Source: Butyrivibrio sp. VCD2006 (GTDB lineage: Bacteria > Bacillota > Clostridia > Lachnospirales > Lachnospiraceae). Taken from it: a stretch of 64,000 bases of DNA. Positions 1 through 7,915 of this stretch are shown in pieces. Each line of letters begins with the position of its first letter. The stretch's first letter is position 1. A program made the translations under genes and the position numbers. A model generated the notes under the pieces. The model was not told the origin of the DNA. It did no database searches and saw nothing but the letters and a program-made list of their open reading frames with translations. The stretch covers positions 1 to 64,000 of the forward strand of contig NZ_AUIX01000036.1 of assembly GCF_000423925.1 (NCBI RefSeq), written 5' to 3'.

Positions 1-30
1 GCCTTGGATTTTTCCAAGGCTTTTATTTTT
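1..30 (+). terminator. Intrinsic terminator of an upstream gene
   Basis: GCCTTGGA and TTCCAAGGC form a stem of about 8 bp, followed by TTTTATTTTT. It presumably ends a plus-strand gene lying left of the window. Confidence 0.75.
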
Positions 31-45
31 GCAAAGAGCCAAAAC

Positions 46-105
46 AAAAATGGACCGAAGACCCCGTCCCCAGATTGTTGAAAATAGACCACAAACCCTG
101 CCCCA
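46..105. repeat. Dispersed GGGACGGGG-type repeat, copy A
   Basis: This stretch aligns closely with 3889-3945: both carry AATGGACCGAA, then a CCCCGTCCC-like block, TTGAAAATA and a second CCCxGCCCC/CCCCGTCCCC block. Together the copies bracket the BspA-like gene. Copy A keeps only the right part of the palindrome seen whole in copy B. Function is unknown; a non-autonomous or REP-like repeat is the simplest reading. Confidence 0.6.
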
Positions 106-303
106 AAGAAACCACACCTCCATACTCTGGTTTTGTCAAGTACGAAGTATGCATAAAATCATGCATATTCGGTAATTTATGCAACCATCAGGACATGTAT
201 ACTTATAGTGTTATAGTATGCTTGTCAATCAGATGATACAGATGCTTATGAGGGTTGCAAATTGAATAACAGTCTGGGAAAAAGTTTAATTTTTGTTGGA
301 AGA

Positions 304-314
304 CATGGCATAAT
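304..314 (+). promoter_or_regulatory. Putative extended -10 promoter for the BspA-like gene
   Basis: CATGGCATAAT matches the TRTGnTATAAT extended -10 form also used at 7116, 11189, 16750 and 26698. No good -35 is visible. It would give a leader of about 140 nt. The rest of 106-303 shows nothing I can name. Confidence 0.35.
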
Positions 315-349
315 AGAAAATTTTATATGTTTTAATGTAGGTACAGTTT

Positions 350-386
350 CGCATCTTAGGAAGTGGTTTTCTTAAGGTGCGTTTTT
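350..386 (+). terminator. Terminator-like hairpin in the leader of the BspA-like gene
   Basis: CGCATCTTA (350-358) pairs with TAAGGTGCG (373-381) through one wobble, and TTTTTG follows. It lies between the putative promoter and the start codon, so it could act as an attenuator. No riboswitch class was recognised upstream of it. Confidence 0.4.
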
Positions 387-459
387 GTTTGCATAAAGCG
401 CGTAGCGGGGGTTTATCAAACTTAAAGGTATGCAACGAAAAATGAAAGGGGAAAGGAAT

Positions 460-3400
460 ATGAAGAAAACAGGTATTTTAAAGAAGGGTCTGGCGGCATT
501 GGCTTTATCAGCCGGACTGTTTGCAATCTGGTCACCTATTAAGGCTTATGCTTATACAGGTGCCGTGAGTTCAGAAGATGAATTGAAGAAGGCCTTTGAA
601 GAGGGCGGAGATATTTTTCTATCAAGTGATATTAATGCAGAATATGAACTGAACCTTCAAAAAACGCTTACGATTGATTTAAACGGGAATTCAATCATCA
701 GTAACAGTCCATACGGCGTAATCTATATTTATGGTGACGGAAATTTGACGATAAATGATTCATATGGAGGTGGAAGTATCAAAGGAGGATATGCAAAGTA
801 TGAAGAAGGAGGAGGCATTTATGTTGTAGGAACCTTCACTATGAATGGCGGGAACATAACAGGTAATGAAACCGGTATAGGTATTTTTGATCCCGGTGAC
901 GAAAGTACTTATACTTACTATGATGGTGGCGGAGTATATGTTCACCGAGCAGGAACTTTTACAATGAACGGAGGCAGAATTACCGGCAATACTTCTGCAA
1001 ATGCAGGTGGAGGTGTATATAATAATGGAATCTTTAACATGAATGGAGGCAGTATTACAGGTAATACTGCTAAAGGTGTAGGTGGAGGCGTATATAATTC
1101 CGGAACCTTTGAAATGAATGGCGGAAGCATTACCGATAATATTGCGGAAGGTTCAGGCGGAGGTGTAGATAATAACGGTACTTTTATCATGAGCAATGGC
1201 AAGATTACGAAGAACTCTGCTAAAGGATATGGTGATGGAGTATACACAAGTAAAAATGTGATTTTAAAAGATGATTTTAGTATCAATGATAACGTAAACA
1301 GCACCAAAGAATATGCTGAAAATTTATATCTTTATCGCGCAAAAGTAATAGTAGAGGCAGAGGCCAACAGTAATATTGGTGTGACATTGCACGATAAAAC
1401 CGGTGTATTTGCTGAAGCAGATGATGGTTATAAGTCCGGGGAACTTGATTCTGATGATCTCTTGAATTTTGAAAGTGATTATAAGGGAATTCAGATGTTT
1501 CTGACTCCTGATAAAAAAGCAGCTCTTGGTGTGGATTTTTCAGCTGATAGCATTAACATAGAAGATCTGACTTATAATGGAAAAGACCAGATTGAAAATG
1601 TTGTAGTAAAGAGTAAGGATTATAAATTAGCAAAGGATGTAGACTACACTATTACTTCTCTTAAGAAGGATGGAATTGTTGTCTATACTGTTGTTGATGC
1701 CGGAGAATATACAGTTGATCTTAATGGACCGGATACAACTCTCACGAAAACATTCGTTGTGCATCCTAAAACTGTGACTGTCACCGGTCTAAATGGCAAA
1801 GACAAGGATTATGATGGTACAGTGGATGCTGAGCTTGATTGTTCAGAGGCGGTTTTTACAGGCATATGTGAGGGTGATAGCCTGTCAGCATCTGCTACAG
1901 GAACCTTTGAGGATGAAAATGTAGCTTCAGATATAACAGTATATATATCAGAGATAACTCTCGGAGGAACCAGCGCAAATAATTATAAGGTTGCAGATAG
2001 CGGAAACCAGACAAGCACGACGGCTTCTATCAGGAAAGCTGCACCTAAATTAGTGCATGCACCTAAAGCAAAGGCAAACCTGTTATATACAGGTGAATCC
2101 CAGACACTTGTAGAAAAAGGTCTTGTAAATGGTGGAGTATTTAAATATGCAATTGGTGATGATGATACTACAGCCCCTGTGGCAGGCGATTTTGCAGAGG
2201 AGGTTCCTTCTGCGTCGGCAGCCGGAACCTATTATGTTTGGTATATGGTAAAGGGAGACAGTAATCGTACTGATTTGGATCCCGTATGTCTTACCGTGAA
2301 AATTACAGACCCTTCAGCGGAAATCAAGTATGTTATAGCTTTTGATGCAAATGGCGGCAGCGGAACCATGGAAGGTACTGAAGTAACTGAAAATTCATCG
2401 TTTACACTTCCTCTTTGTGAGTTTACAGCTCCTGAAGGTAAGGAATTTGATAAATGGGATAAAGGAGAAGCGGGATCAAAAATCCAGATTACTTCTGACA
2501 CAACTATTAAGGCTATCTGGAAGGATATGGCTTCTGCACCAAGCATGGTGAAGGCACCTGCAGCAAAGGATAACCTAATATATACAGGTGAAGCCCAGAA
2601 GCTTATTAAAGAAGGTCTTGTAAATGGCGGAGTACTAAAATATGCAATTGGTGCTGACGATATTACAGCCCCGGGAGCAGCTGATTTTACAGAGGAACTA
2701 CCTTCTGCATCAGAAGCAGGAACCTATTATGTCTGGTATATGGTAAAGGGAGACAGCAGTCATATAGATTTGGATCCTGTATGTCTTACTGTGAAAATAG
2801 CAGACCTGCCAGAGGTGGTTGAAGTAAGGTATGCTATAGCTTTTGATGCAAATGGCGGCAGCGGAATCATGGAAGGGGCTGAAGTGGTAGAAAATTCAAT
2901 GTTTACACTTCCGCTTTGTGAGTTTACAGCTCCTGAAGGTAAGGAATTTGATAAATGGGATAAAGGAGTAGTGGGGTCAAAAATCCAGATTACATCTGAT
3001 ATAACTATTAAGGCTATCTGGAAGGATAAGGCACATGAACCCGGCGAAGATCCCGACACACCGACTGACCCTGATACACCAACAGATCCGGATACACCGA
3101 CAGATCCCGACACACCTACAGACCCGGATACACCAACAGATCCGGATACACCGACAGATCCCGACACACCTACAGACCCGGATACACCAACAGACCCTGA
3201 CACGCCGGCAGATCCTGATACACCAACAAATCCCGACACGCCGGCAGAACCTGATACACCTACGAATCCGGATACGCCTACTAACCCTGATACGCCGCAG
3301 AATCCTACCACAGATCCTTCTGCTCCCGCAGATACACCACAGACTCCTGCTCAGGGTGAGACCAAGGCTCCTACAGTACAGAATCCTGCACCTGTAGAGC

Positions 3401-3852
3401 GCCAGGTTAACGAAGTTGTCAAGGATGGACACACAGCAGCTGAATACAAAATAACATCCATTACAGAAGGCGCAAGGACGGTTATTTACCAGGAGTACAT
3501 ACTTCCCGATGCTACAACAGCCAGCATCCCTGCAACTGTCACAATAGACAATCAGGAATATAAGGTAACTGAAATAGCAGCAAATGCATTTAAGGGCAAT
3601 AAGAAGCTTAAGAAGATTACAATAGGCAAGAATATTGTAAAAATCGGAAGCAAAGCCTTCTATAAATGCAAGAACTTAAAGAACATAAATATTAAGACAA
3701 CCGCACTTACAAAGAAGAGTGTAGGCGCAAGTGCCTTCAAGGGAATTCACTCCAAGGCTAAAGTCAAGGTACCCAAGAAGGTGCTTAAGGATTATCAGAA
3801 GCTCCTTAAGGCTAAGGGAGTAAAAGAAAAGACACAGAAGATAACTAAATAA
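460..3852 (+). CDS. Secreted BspA-like multi-repeat surface protein
   Basis: A 1130-aa exported protein, probably an adhesin or matrix protein. The start at 460 (MKKTGILKKG) is preferred over the ATG at 430 because AAAGGGGAAAGG lies just upstream. Order of parts: signal peptide (about 1-31, ending AYA); a right-handed beta-helix region of GTFxMNGGxITGN...GGGVYNNG repeats (about 110-270); MBG/YDG-type beta domains (about 370-530, with DKDYDGT); two near-identical units of about 165 residues, each holding an InlB-like AFDANGG...WDKG...IKAIWKD module; a DPDTPT linker (about 864-950); and C-terminal leucine-rich repeats of BspA type (ANAFKGNKKLKKITIG, about 1035-1130). No LPXTG or SLH anchor is seen, so attachment may be through the LRR or beta-helix part, or the protein is released. 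The families are known; the adhesion role is inferred. Confidence 0.85.
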   Translation: MKKTGILKKGLAALALSAGLFAIWSPIKAYAYTGAVSSEDELKKAFEEGGDIFLSSDINAEYELNLQKTLTIDLNGNSIISNSPYGVIYIYGDGNLTINDSYGGGSIKGGYAKYEEGGGIYVVGTFTMNGGNITGNETGIGIFDPGDESTYTYYDGGGVYVHRAGTFTMNGGRITGNTSANAGGGVYNNGIFNMNGGSITGNTAKGVGGGVYNSGTFEMNGGSITDNIAEGSGGGVDNNGTFIMSNGKITKNSAKGYGDGVYTSKNVILKDDFSINDNVNSTKEYAENLYLYRAKVIVEAEANSNIGVTLHDKTGVFAEADDGYKSGELDSDDLLNFESDYKGIQMFLTPDKKAALGVDFSADSINIEDLTYNGKDQIENVVVKSKDYKLAKDVDYTITSLKKDGIVVYTVVDAGEYTVDLNGPDTTLTKTFVVHPKTVTVTGLNGKDKDYDGTVDAELDCSEAVFTGICEGDSLSASATGTFEDENVASDITVYISEITLGGTSANNYKVADSGNQTSTTASIRKAAPKLVHAPKAKANLLYTGESQTLVEKGLVNGGVFKYAIGDDDTTAPVAGDFAEEVPSASAAGTYYVWYMVKGDSNRTDLDPVCLTVKITDPSAEIKYVIAFDANGGSGTMEGTEVTENSSFTLPLCEFTAPEGKEFDKWDKGEAGSKIQITSDTTIKAIWKDMASAPSMVKAPAAKDNLIYTGEAQKLIKEGLVNGGVLKYAIGADDITAPGAADFTEELPSASEAGTYYVWYMVKGDSSHIDLDPVCLTVKIADLPEVVEVRYAIAFDANGGSGIMEGAEVVENSMFTLPLCEFTAPEGKEFDKWDKGVVGSKIQITSDITIKAIWKDKAHEPGEDPDTPTDPDTPTDPDTPTDPDTPTDPDTPTDPDTPTDPDTPTDPDTPTDPDTPADPDTPTNPDTPAEPDTPTNPDTPTNPDTPQNPTTDPSAPADTPQTPAQGETKAPTVQNPAPVERQVNEVVKDGHTAAEYKITSITEGARTVIYQEYILPDATTASIPATVTIDNQEYKVTEIAANAFKGNKKLKKITIGKNIVKIGSKAFYKCKNLKNINIKTTALTKKSVGASAFKGIHSKAKVKVPKKVLKDYQKLLKAKGVKEKTQKITK
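3050..3303 (+). repeat. Tandem DPDTPT-coding repeat
   Basis: About fifteen 18-bp units encode D/N/E-P-D-T-P-T/A. Neighbouring units form a higher-order pattern of about 54-81 bp with repeated silent differences (gatcccgacacacc, gacccggatacacc, gatccggatacacc). Such a tract is prone to slippage and its length probably differs between strains. It encodes a proline-rich spacer. Confidence 0.9.
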
Positions 3853-3953
3853 TGGCCCACTTGGGGACGGGGTTATAGGACCAAAATAAAATGGACCGAA
3901 AACCTCGTCCCTAAATTTTTGAAAATAAACTACTAACCCCGTCCCCAGGACCA
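3852..3953. repeat. Dispersed palindromic GGGACGGGG repeat, copy B (complete)
   Basis: Perfect 13-bp inverted arms GGGGACGGGGTTA (3863-3875) and TAACCCCGTCCCC (3934-3946), flanked by partly inverted AATAATGG and CCATTTATTATT. The inner part matches copy A at 46-105. It starts at the stop codon of the preceding gene, so it may also end that transcript. Confidence 0.7.
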
Positions 3954-3963
3954 TTTATTATTG

Positions 3964-4015
3964 TTGACAAAGCAGAAAAGGGGCATTATACTGACTATAA
4001 ATTCAAATTTAGTCA
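3964..4015 (+). promoter_or_regulatory. Promoter and operator of the tetR gene
   Basis: TTGACA (3964-3969), a 17-nt spacer and TATACT (3987-3992) form a near-consensus promoter. Directly on the expected start site lies an imperfect palindrome with arms TGACTA and TAGTCA (3992-4015). A related palindrome sits before the ABC operon (4685-4712). The likely reading is autorepression by the TetR protein. Confidence 0.7.
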
Positions 4016-4021
4016 AAAAGG

Positions 4022-4624
4022 ATGTGGAAAGATTTGCCTAAGAGTTATTCAGATCAGGAAAGGGAATATATTATTAAGCGCCTGAAGGAAGAGGCCGCAA
4101 AATGTCTTGCCCAGTATGGCGTAAGGCGCACTACGGTTGATGAGCTTGTTAAGCGCGTAGGTATTCCGAAGGGAACATTTTACCTTTTCTATAAATCGAA
4201 GGAATTGCTTCTGTTTGAGGTTATACAGGACCAGCATGAGGCGATCAATAATGAACTGGCAAGTGCGCTTTCCAAAATATCCATGAAGGCGCTTTCGGCG
4301 GATACGCTTACTGATCTGATTTTTGAATTTTTCAAAAAGACGGATGAGATGCCGATATTGAAGCTTCTTGATACGGATGAGGTTGAGCTTCTTGTGAGGA
4401 AGCTTCCGAGGGAGGTTGTTGCAGCACATCTTCAGGATGATACGGATACGATTGAGACAATGCTTTCCATGTTTCCGCTTAAAAAGAAGGTGGATGTGAA
4501 GGTTATAAGCGCAGCATTCCATGCAATATATTTTGCAACTCTGCATAAGGTAGATATCGGTGAGGAGCATTACGATGAGGCGCTACGCATGATGATATAC
4601 GGCATTGTGGAGCAGATGCTTTGA
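4022..4624 (+). CDS. TetR/AcrR-family transcriptional regulator
   Basis: A 200-aa regulator. Residues about 12-60 form the TetR helix-turn-helix (TTVDELVKRVGIPKGTFYLF); the C-terminal part is the variable ligand-binding domain. The ABC exporter operon follows on the same strand after 107 bp, and similar TGACTA...TAGTCA-type dyads lie at both promoters, so it most likely represses itself and the exporter. There is no clear Shine-Dalgarno upstream of ATG 4022 (only an adjacent AAAAAGG) and an in-frame stop at 4010 rules out a longer start, so translation may be weak or start slightly downstream. The ligand is unknown. Confidence 0.88.
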   Translation: MWKDLPKSYSDQEREYIIKRLKEEAAKCLAQYGVRRTTVDELVKRVGIPKGTFYLFYKSKELLLFEVIQDQHEAINNELASALSKISMKALSADTLTDLIFEFFKKTDEMPILKLLDTDEVELLVRKLPREVVAAHLQDDTDTIETMLSMFPLKKKVDVKVISAAFHAIYFATLHKVDIGEEHYDEALRMMIYGIVEQML

Positions 4625-4648
4625 AGAAGCTGAATGTGATGGCAATTC

Positions 4649-4672
4649 AGTCCGGCCGCGAGCCGGACTTTA
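4649..4672 (+). terminator. Hairpin after tetR
   Basis: Perfect 8-bp stem AGTCCGGC/GCCGGACT with a 5-nt loop, followed only by TTTAAAC. A weak terminator or an mRNA 3' stabiliser between tetR and the exporter promoter. Confidence 0.45.
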
Positions 4673-4684
4673 AACAACAATTAT

Positions 4685-4712
4685 TTTGACTAACAAAACA
4701 AATGTGGTCAAA
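4685..4712 (+). promoter_or_regulatory. Operator-like dyad before the ABC exporter operon
   Basis: TTTGACTA (4685-4692) and TGGTCAAA (4705-4712) form an inverted repeat with one mismatch, resembling the dyad at 3992-4015. TTGACT inside it could serve as the -35. GGAG of the first gene's ribosome binding site follows at 4722. Confidence 0.6.
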
Positions 4713-4731
4713 TAGATAAAAGGAGAAGAGT

Positions 4732-5616
4732 ATGATACAAGTTAAAAACCTGACCTTTAGCTATACTAAAAAGCCCTTTATTCAGGATATGAATTTCGAG
4801 GTTGAAGAGGGAGAGATATTTGGTTTCCTTGGTCCTTCGGGAGCGGGAAAGAGCACACTGCAGAAAATTCTTCTTGGGATGCTTCCCGGGTATCAGGGTT
4901 CAGCAGTAGTTGGAGGCGTAGAGTGCAGTAAACACGACGCGGAGTTTTATCAGGATATAGGCGTGGATTTCGAGTATTCCACGATGTATGAAAAGCTGAC
5001 AGCGAAGGAGAACCTTGAATTTTTCTCATCGCTTTATGATACCTCCGGCAAAACTGATGGGGCACAAGGCGGAAAGAAAAAGAGAGACCTTGATGAACTC
5101 TTTGCAGCGGTTGGTCTTGAGAATGACGCAGAAAAGCGTGTTTCAGACTACTCGAAGGGAATGAAAAGCCGCCTGAATTTTATAAAGGCACTAGTACATG
5201 AACCAAAGCTATTGTTTCTTGATGAACCCACAAGCGGCCTTGATCCTGCAAACAGCCGTCTGATGAAGGACATGATTCTTGAGGAAAAGCGTAAAGGCAA
5301 AACAATACTCCTTACAACTCACAACATGCAGGACGCTGCGGAGCTATGTGACCGCGTGGCTTTTATCGTGGGCGGACAGATTTATGCGTTGGACACCCCG
5401 CACAACCTGATAATGTCAAAGGGCGCGGCGAAGGTGACCTACACCTGGCTTGATGATGAGATGATTGAGCATAGCGCAAGCTGCGATTTATTAGAGCTAT
5501 CACAGGACAAAAGACTTAAGAACCTTATCGCTGAAAACAGGCTGCAGTCTATACACAGCAGTGAGCCCACATTAAATGATATTTTCATAGAGATAACCGG
5601 GAGGACACTTGTATGA
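4732..5616 (+). CDS. ABC exporter ATP-binding protein
   Basis: A 294-aa nucleotide-binding subunit of an ABC-2 type exporter. It shows Walker A (GPSGAGKST, about residues 34-42), a signature-like segment SDYSKGMKSRLN, Walker B with LLFLDEPTSGLD, and the H-loop TTH. A C-terminal extension of about 80 residues resembles that of drug and lantibiotic exporters. AAAGGAGAAGAG precedes the start. It overlaps the next gene by 4 bp (ATGA), so ATPase and permeases are translationally coupled. It probably energises efflux of a drug or peptide under control of the adjacent TetR protein. The substrate cannot be read from sequence. Confidence 0.9.
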   Translation: MIQVKNLTFSYTKKPFIQDMNFEVEEGEIFGFLGPSGAGKSTLQKILLGMLPGYQGSAVVGGVECSKHDAEFYQDIGVDFEYSTMYEKLTAKENLEFFSSLYDTSGKTDGAQGGKKKRDLDELFAAVGLENDAEKRVSDYSKGMKSRLNFIKALVHEPKLLFLDEPTSGLDPANSRLMKDMILEEKRKGKTILLTTHNMQDAAELCDRVAFIVGGQIYALDTPHNLIMSKGAAKVTYTWLDDEMIEHSASCDLLELSQDKRLKNLIAENRLQSIHSSEPTLNDIFIEITGRTLV

Positions 5617-6359
5617 GTAGTTTAGGTCTTGCATCGGATAGGGTAAGCACGACTTACAAAACTAAAAACATTTTTTTCGGAAGATTCATGAAGCTTCTCA
5701 TATGGGATATGAGATTCCAGATGAGATATGGCTTTTATCTGCTGTATACCTTTCTCACCATTTTTTATGTGCTTGTTCTTACGGCACTACCTGAAGCCTG
5801 GAAGGGAAAAACAGCGGCAATACTGATCTTCTCGGACCCTGCAGCAATGGGACTGTTCTTTATGGGTGCAATTGTCCTTCTTGAAAAAAGCCAGCGGGTG
5901 ACATCCTATTTTGCAGTTTCACCTGTCAAAGCGTTTGAGTATGTCTGCTCTAAGGTGCTGTCACTGAGCGCCATTGCACTCATAGTAGCAGGTATCTTAT
6001 CAAAGGCCTCCGGATGCGGATTGCTTGTGCCAGCCCTTTCCGGAACACTTTTGGCAAGCGTTATGTTTACACTTTTCGGAGTTATAGTAGCCACCAAGAT
6101 CATCAGTCTTAATCAGTTCATTTTGTTTACCGTGCCGGTTGAGATGTTTGGCTTTATTCCGGCAATCATGCACCTTCTGGGGGTTACACCTTCAATTTTT
6201 AGGATATATCCCGCGAATGCATGCATGGAGCTTATTGGAGGTATGGGCATTTCAGTAGTGGGAATATTTTTGACCATAGTTTTGATAGTGGTATTGTTCG
6301 TTATCGCCTGCCGCTGCGTTTTCAAAATGTGGCAGGAGCAGGGAGGAGTTAAGATATGA
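5613..6359 (+). CDS. ABC-2 type exporter permease, first subunit
   Basis: A 248-aa integral membrane protein with about six hydrophobic segments, beginning with a cytoplasmic N-terminus of about 40 residues. It resembles the permeases of the family often called fluoroquinolone exporters. It starts inside the stop of the ATPase gene (ATGA) and overlaps the next permease the same way, so it is the second of three coupled cistrons. The two permeases probably form a heterodimer. Confidence 0.8.
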   Translation: MSSLGLASDRVSTTYKTKNIFFGRFMKLLIWDMRFQMRYGFYLLYTFLTIFYVLVLTALPEAWKGKTAAILIFSDPAAMGLFFMGAIVLLEKSQRVTSYFAVSPVKAFEYVCSKVLSLSAIALIVAGILSKASGCGLLVPALSGTLLASVMFTLFGVIVATKIISLNQFILFTVPVEMFGFIPAIMHLLGVTPSIFRIYPANACMELIGGMGISVVGIFLTIVLIVVLFVIACRCVFKMWQEQGGVKI

Positions 6360-7069
6360 GAGCGATTCGCTTTAGCTTCATTCATATGCTTAGGTTTGTC
6401 AGGAAGGATATGATGCTTCTGGCAGCGGGACTTTCGCCGTTTTTGATCGGCATCGCCATGCACCTTGGCATTCCTTTTATTGATCGGCAGCTGACACTTT
6501 TTACGGGATTACAAAATGTTATGGTTCCATATTTTGGACTGTTCGATATTCTCTATACGGCCATTACTCCGGTGATGTTCTGCTTTGTTGCTGCTATGGT
6601 AATGCTGGAGGAGCATGATGACCACATAGACAGATACCTCTTTATAACCGAGCTCGGAAGAGGCGGGTACTTTGTATCACGCCTGATGATTCCCGGCATT
6701 ATTGCTTTTTTAGTGACGCTGATACTTCTTCCTATATTCGGGCTTTCAAAGTTGTCAGCTGTGGACATCCTTTTCCTCTCACTTACAGGTACTTTGCAGG
6801 GAATAGTCATTACGTTGCTTGTGGTTTCTTTATCGACGAATAAGCTTGAAGGAATGGCCCTCACCAAGATGTCATCGCTGATCATGCTCGGTGCGATAGC
6901 TCCGTATTTTATCCCAAGGCCATACGGATATCTGCTGTCATTTATGCCATCCTTTTGGACAGGAATGATGATAACTGAAAATAGTCCAATGTTCGTCATT
7001 CCGGCAATTATCGTTTCAGCTGTTTGGATGTACATATTGTGGAAGAGATTCGAGACGAAGATTAGATAA
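6356..7069 (+). CDS. ABC-2 type exporter permease, second subunit
   Basis: A 237-aa membrane protein with about six hydrophobic segments, overlapping the previous permease by ATGA. GGAGGAG just upstream of the start provides a ribosome binding site. Sequence and size match the partner subunit of two-permease ABC-2 exporters. It ends the operon; no terminator with a T-run is visible before the next promoter. Confidence 0.78.
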   Translation: MRAIRFSFIHMLRFVRKDMMLLAAGLSPFLIGIAMHLGIPFIDRQLTLFTGLQNVMVPYFGLFDILYTAITPVMFCFVAAMVMLEEHDDHIDRYLFITELGRGGYFVSRLMIPGIIAFLVTLILLPIFGLSKLSAVDILFLSLTGTLQGIVITLLVVSLSTNKLEGMALTKMSSLIMLGAIAPYFIPRPYGYLLSFMPSFWTGMMITENSPMFVIPAIIVSAVWMYILWKRFETKIR

Positions 7070-7115
7070 AATCCGAAATATAAGACTATGCAAAAGTGCA
7101 AAAACACCCTGTTTC

Positions 7116-7126
7116 TGTGGTAAAAT
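7116..7126 (+). promoter_or_regulatory. Extended -10 promoter, first copy of the duplicated leader
   Basis: TGTGGTAAAAT, with TAAAAT as -10 and an upstream TG. The same string lies at 11189-11199 within a longer homologous stretch (GTTTYTGTGGTAAAATA). Confidence 0.6.
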
Positions 7127-7134
7127 AAGATGCG

Positions 7135-7178
7135 ATATACTAAAGGAACATAATCGTGAGGGGACGATTTTAGTATAT
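7135..7178 (+). promoter_or_regulatory. Structured leader hairpin with GAGGGG loop
   Basis: Outer stem ATATACTAAA (7135-7144) with TTTAGTATAT (7169-7178), inner stem ATCGT/ACGAT enclosing GAGGGG, with an 8-nt bulge on the 5' side only. The inner hairpin recurs at 11227-11244 as AATTGT-GAGGGG-ACAATT, a compensatory C-G to T-A change, which argues for selection on RNA structure. It sits just before the ribosome binding site GGAGG at 7191. Confidence 0.65.
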
Positions 7179-7203
7179 GAGCATTATTATGGAGGAATGG
7201 GGT

Positions 7204-7755
7204 ATGAGCGACAAGTTTTTTCCTATTGAGACTAAGCATTTTTTTATAAAACCGCAAAAGGAAGAAATGGTTTGGGGAGATCCATGGGAAATCCGTTTTA
7301 AAAATGGGGATCAGAACAGTGTCGGTAAAATCGGCTTCGAGGATACAATTTTCCACGGAGAGGTTGCGATATCTTTAGATCTTGATGCGCCTTATGAAAA
7401 ATCGGGATATAACGAAGAGATTCTGTTTTCTGTTTCAAGAGCGGTTTTCCGTTTTCGTAATGTTAATGAGGTGTCCACAAGCTGCAGACATGAGGATGAC
7501 TACAAGGTTAAAGGTCTTGAAAAGGCTGGGTTTGTGCGCCGTGAGACTAAGGATGGGGTGGATTATTATTCCATCAAAAAGCAGAAGAGCGGCTGGACAG
7601 GACTCTATATAATCCTTGGAATGTGCGCAGGCTTTATGGTGGGAATTCTTATTTCGAATCTGTGGATAGGCACCATTGCCAGCGTCCTTATAGGTGCTAT
7701 CATGGGCATTATTATGGATAAGAGAGTCGATACGGACAAGAATCGTCCTGCCTAA
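7204..7755 (+). CDS. GNAT-like protein with C-terminal membrane hairpin
   Basis: A 183-aa protein. The start at 7204 (MSDKFFPIE) is chosen because GGAGG lies 8 nt upstream; an ATG at 7177 falls within the leader hairpin. Residues about 20-130 look like an N-acetyltransferase fold (GYNEEILFSVSRAVF..., then a VKGLEKAGFVRRE motif typical of the GNAT C-terminal half). Two hydrophobic helices follow (about 140-175) with a short basic tail, so the domain would sit on the inner face of the membrane. The substrate is unknown and the acetyl-CoA loop is not clear, so it may be catalytically divergent. A decayed copy of its leader and first codons lies at 11189-11328. Confidence 0.6.
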   Translation: MSDKFFPIETKHFFIKPQKEEMVWGDPWEIRFKNGDQNSVGKIGFEDTIFHGEVAISLDLDAPYEKSGYNEEILFSVSRAVFRFRNVNEVSTSCRHEDDYKVKGLEKAGFVRRETKDGVDYYSIKKQKSGWTGLYIILGMCAGFMVGILISNLWIGTIASVLIGAIMGIIMDKRVDTDKNRPA

Positions 7756-7769
7756 GATTTTCCAAAACA

Positions 7770-7811
7770 GTTGCAGGATAATCATTTCTGTTAAGATGCT
7801 GATCCTGCAAC
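7770..7811 (+). terminator. Inverted repeat after the GNAT-like gene
   Basis: Perfect 10-bp arms GTTGCAGGAT and ATCCTGCAAC with a 22-nt loop and no T-run. A weak terminator or 3'-end stabiliser. Confidence 0.4.
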
Positions 7812-7859
7812 AATTATTAACAAATATTGTTTTGAAATGTTAATGACAGTTGGTAGACT

Positions 7860-7911
7860 ATGCCACCTTGCGGAACTATTATCATGTTAAAAATAGTTGC
7901 AAAGGTGGTAT
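7860..7911 (+). promoter_or_regulatory. Hairpin covering the acyltransferase ribosome binding site
   Basis: The segment from 7860 (ATGCCACCTTGC...AACTAT) can pair with 7893-7911 (ATAGTTGCAAAGGTGGTAT) through about 16 pairs with small bulges. The 3' arm contains AAAGGTGG, the ribosome binding site of the start at 7916. If the transcript begins upstream, translation initiation would be masked; a start site inside the 5' arm would change this. Confidence 0.45.
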
Positions 7912-7915
7912 GATT

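Noticed and set aside
380..420. Cyclic di-GMP riboswitch suggested by GTAGCGGGG
   Set aside because: The other conserved blocks of that class are missing.
2760..3311. Antisense open frame rich in VGVSGS repeats
   Set aside because: It is the complement of the DPDTPT-coding tract; no ribosome binding site or family.
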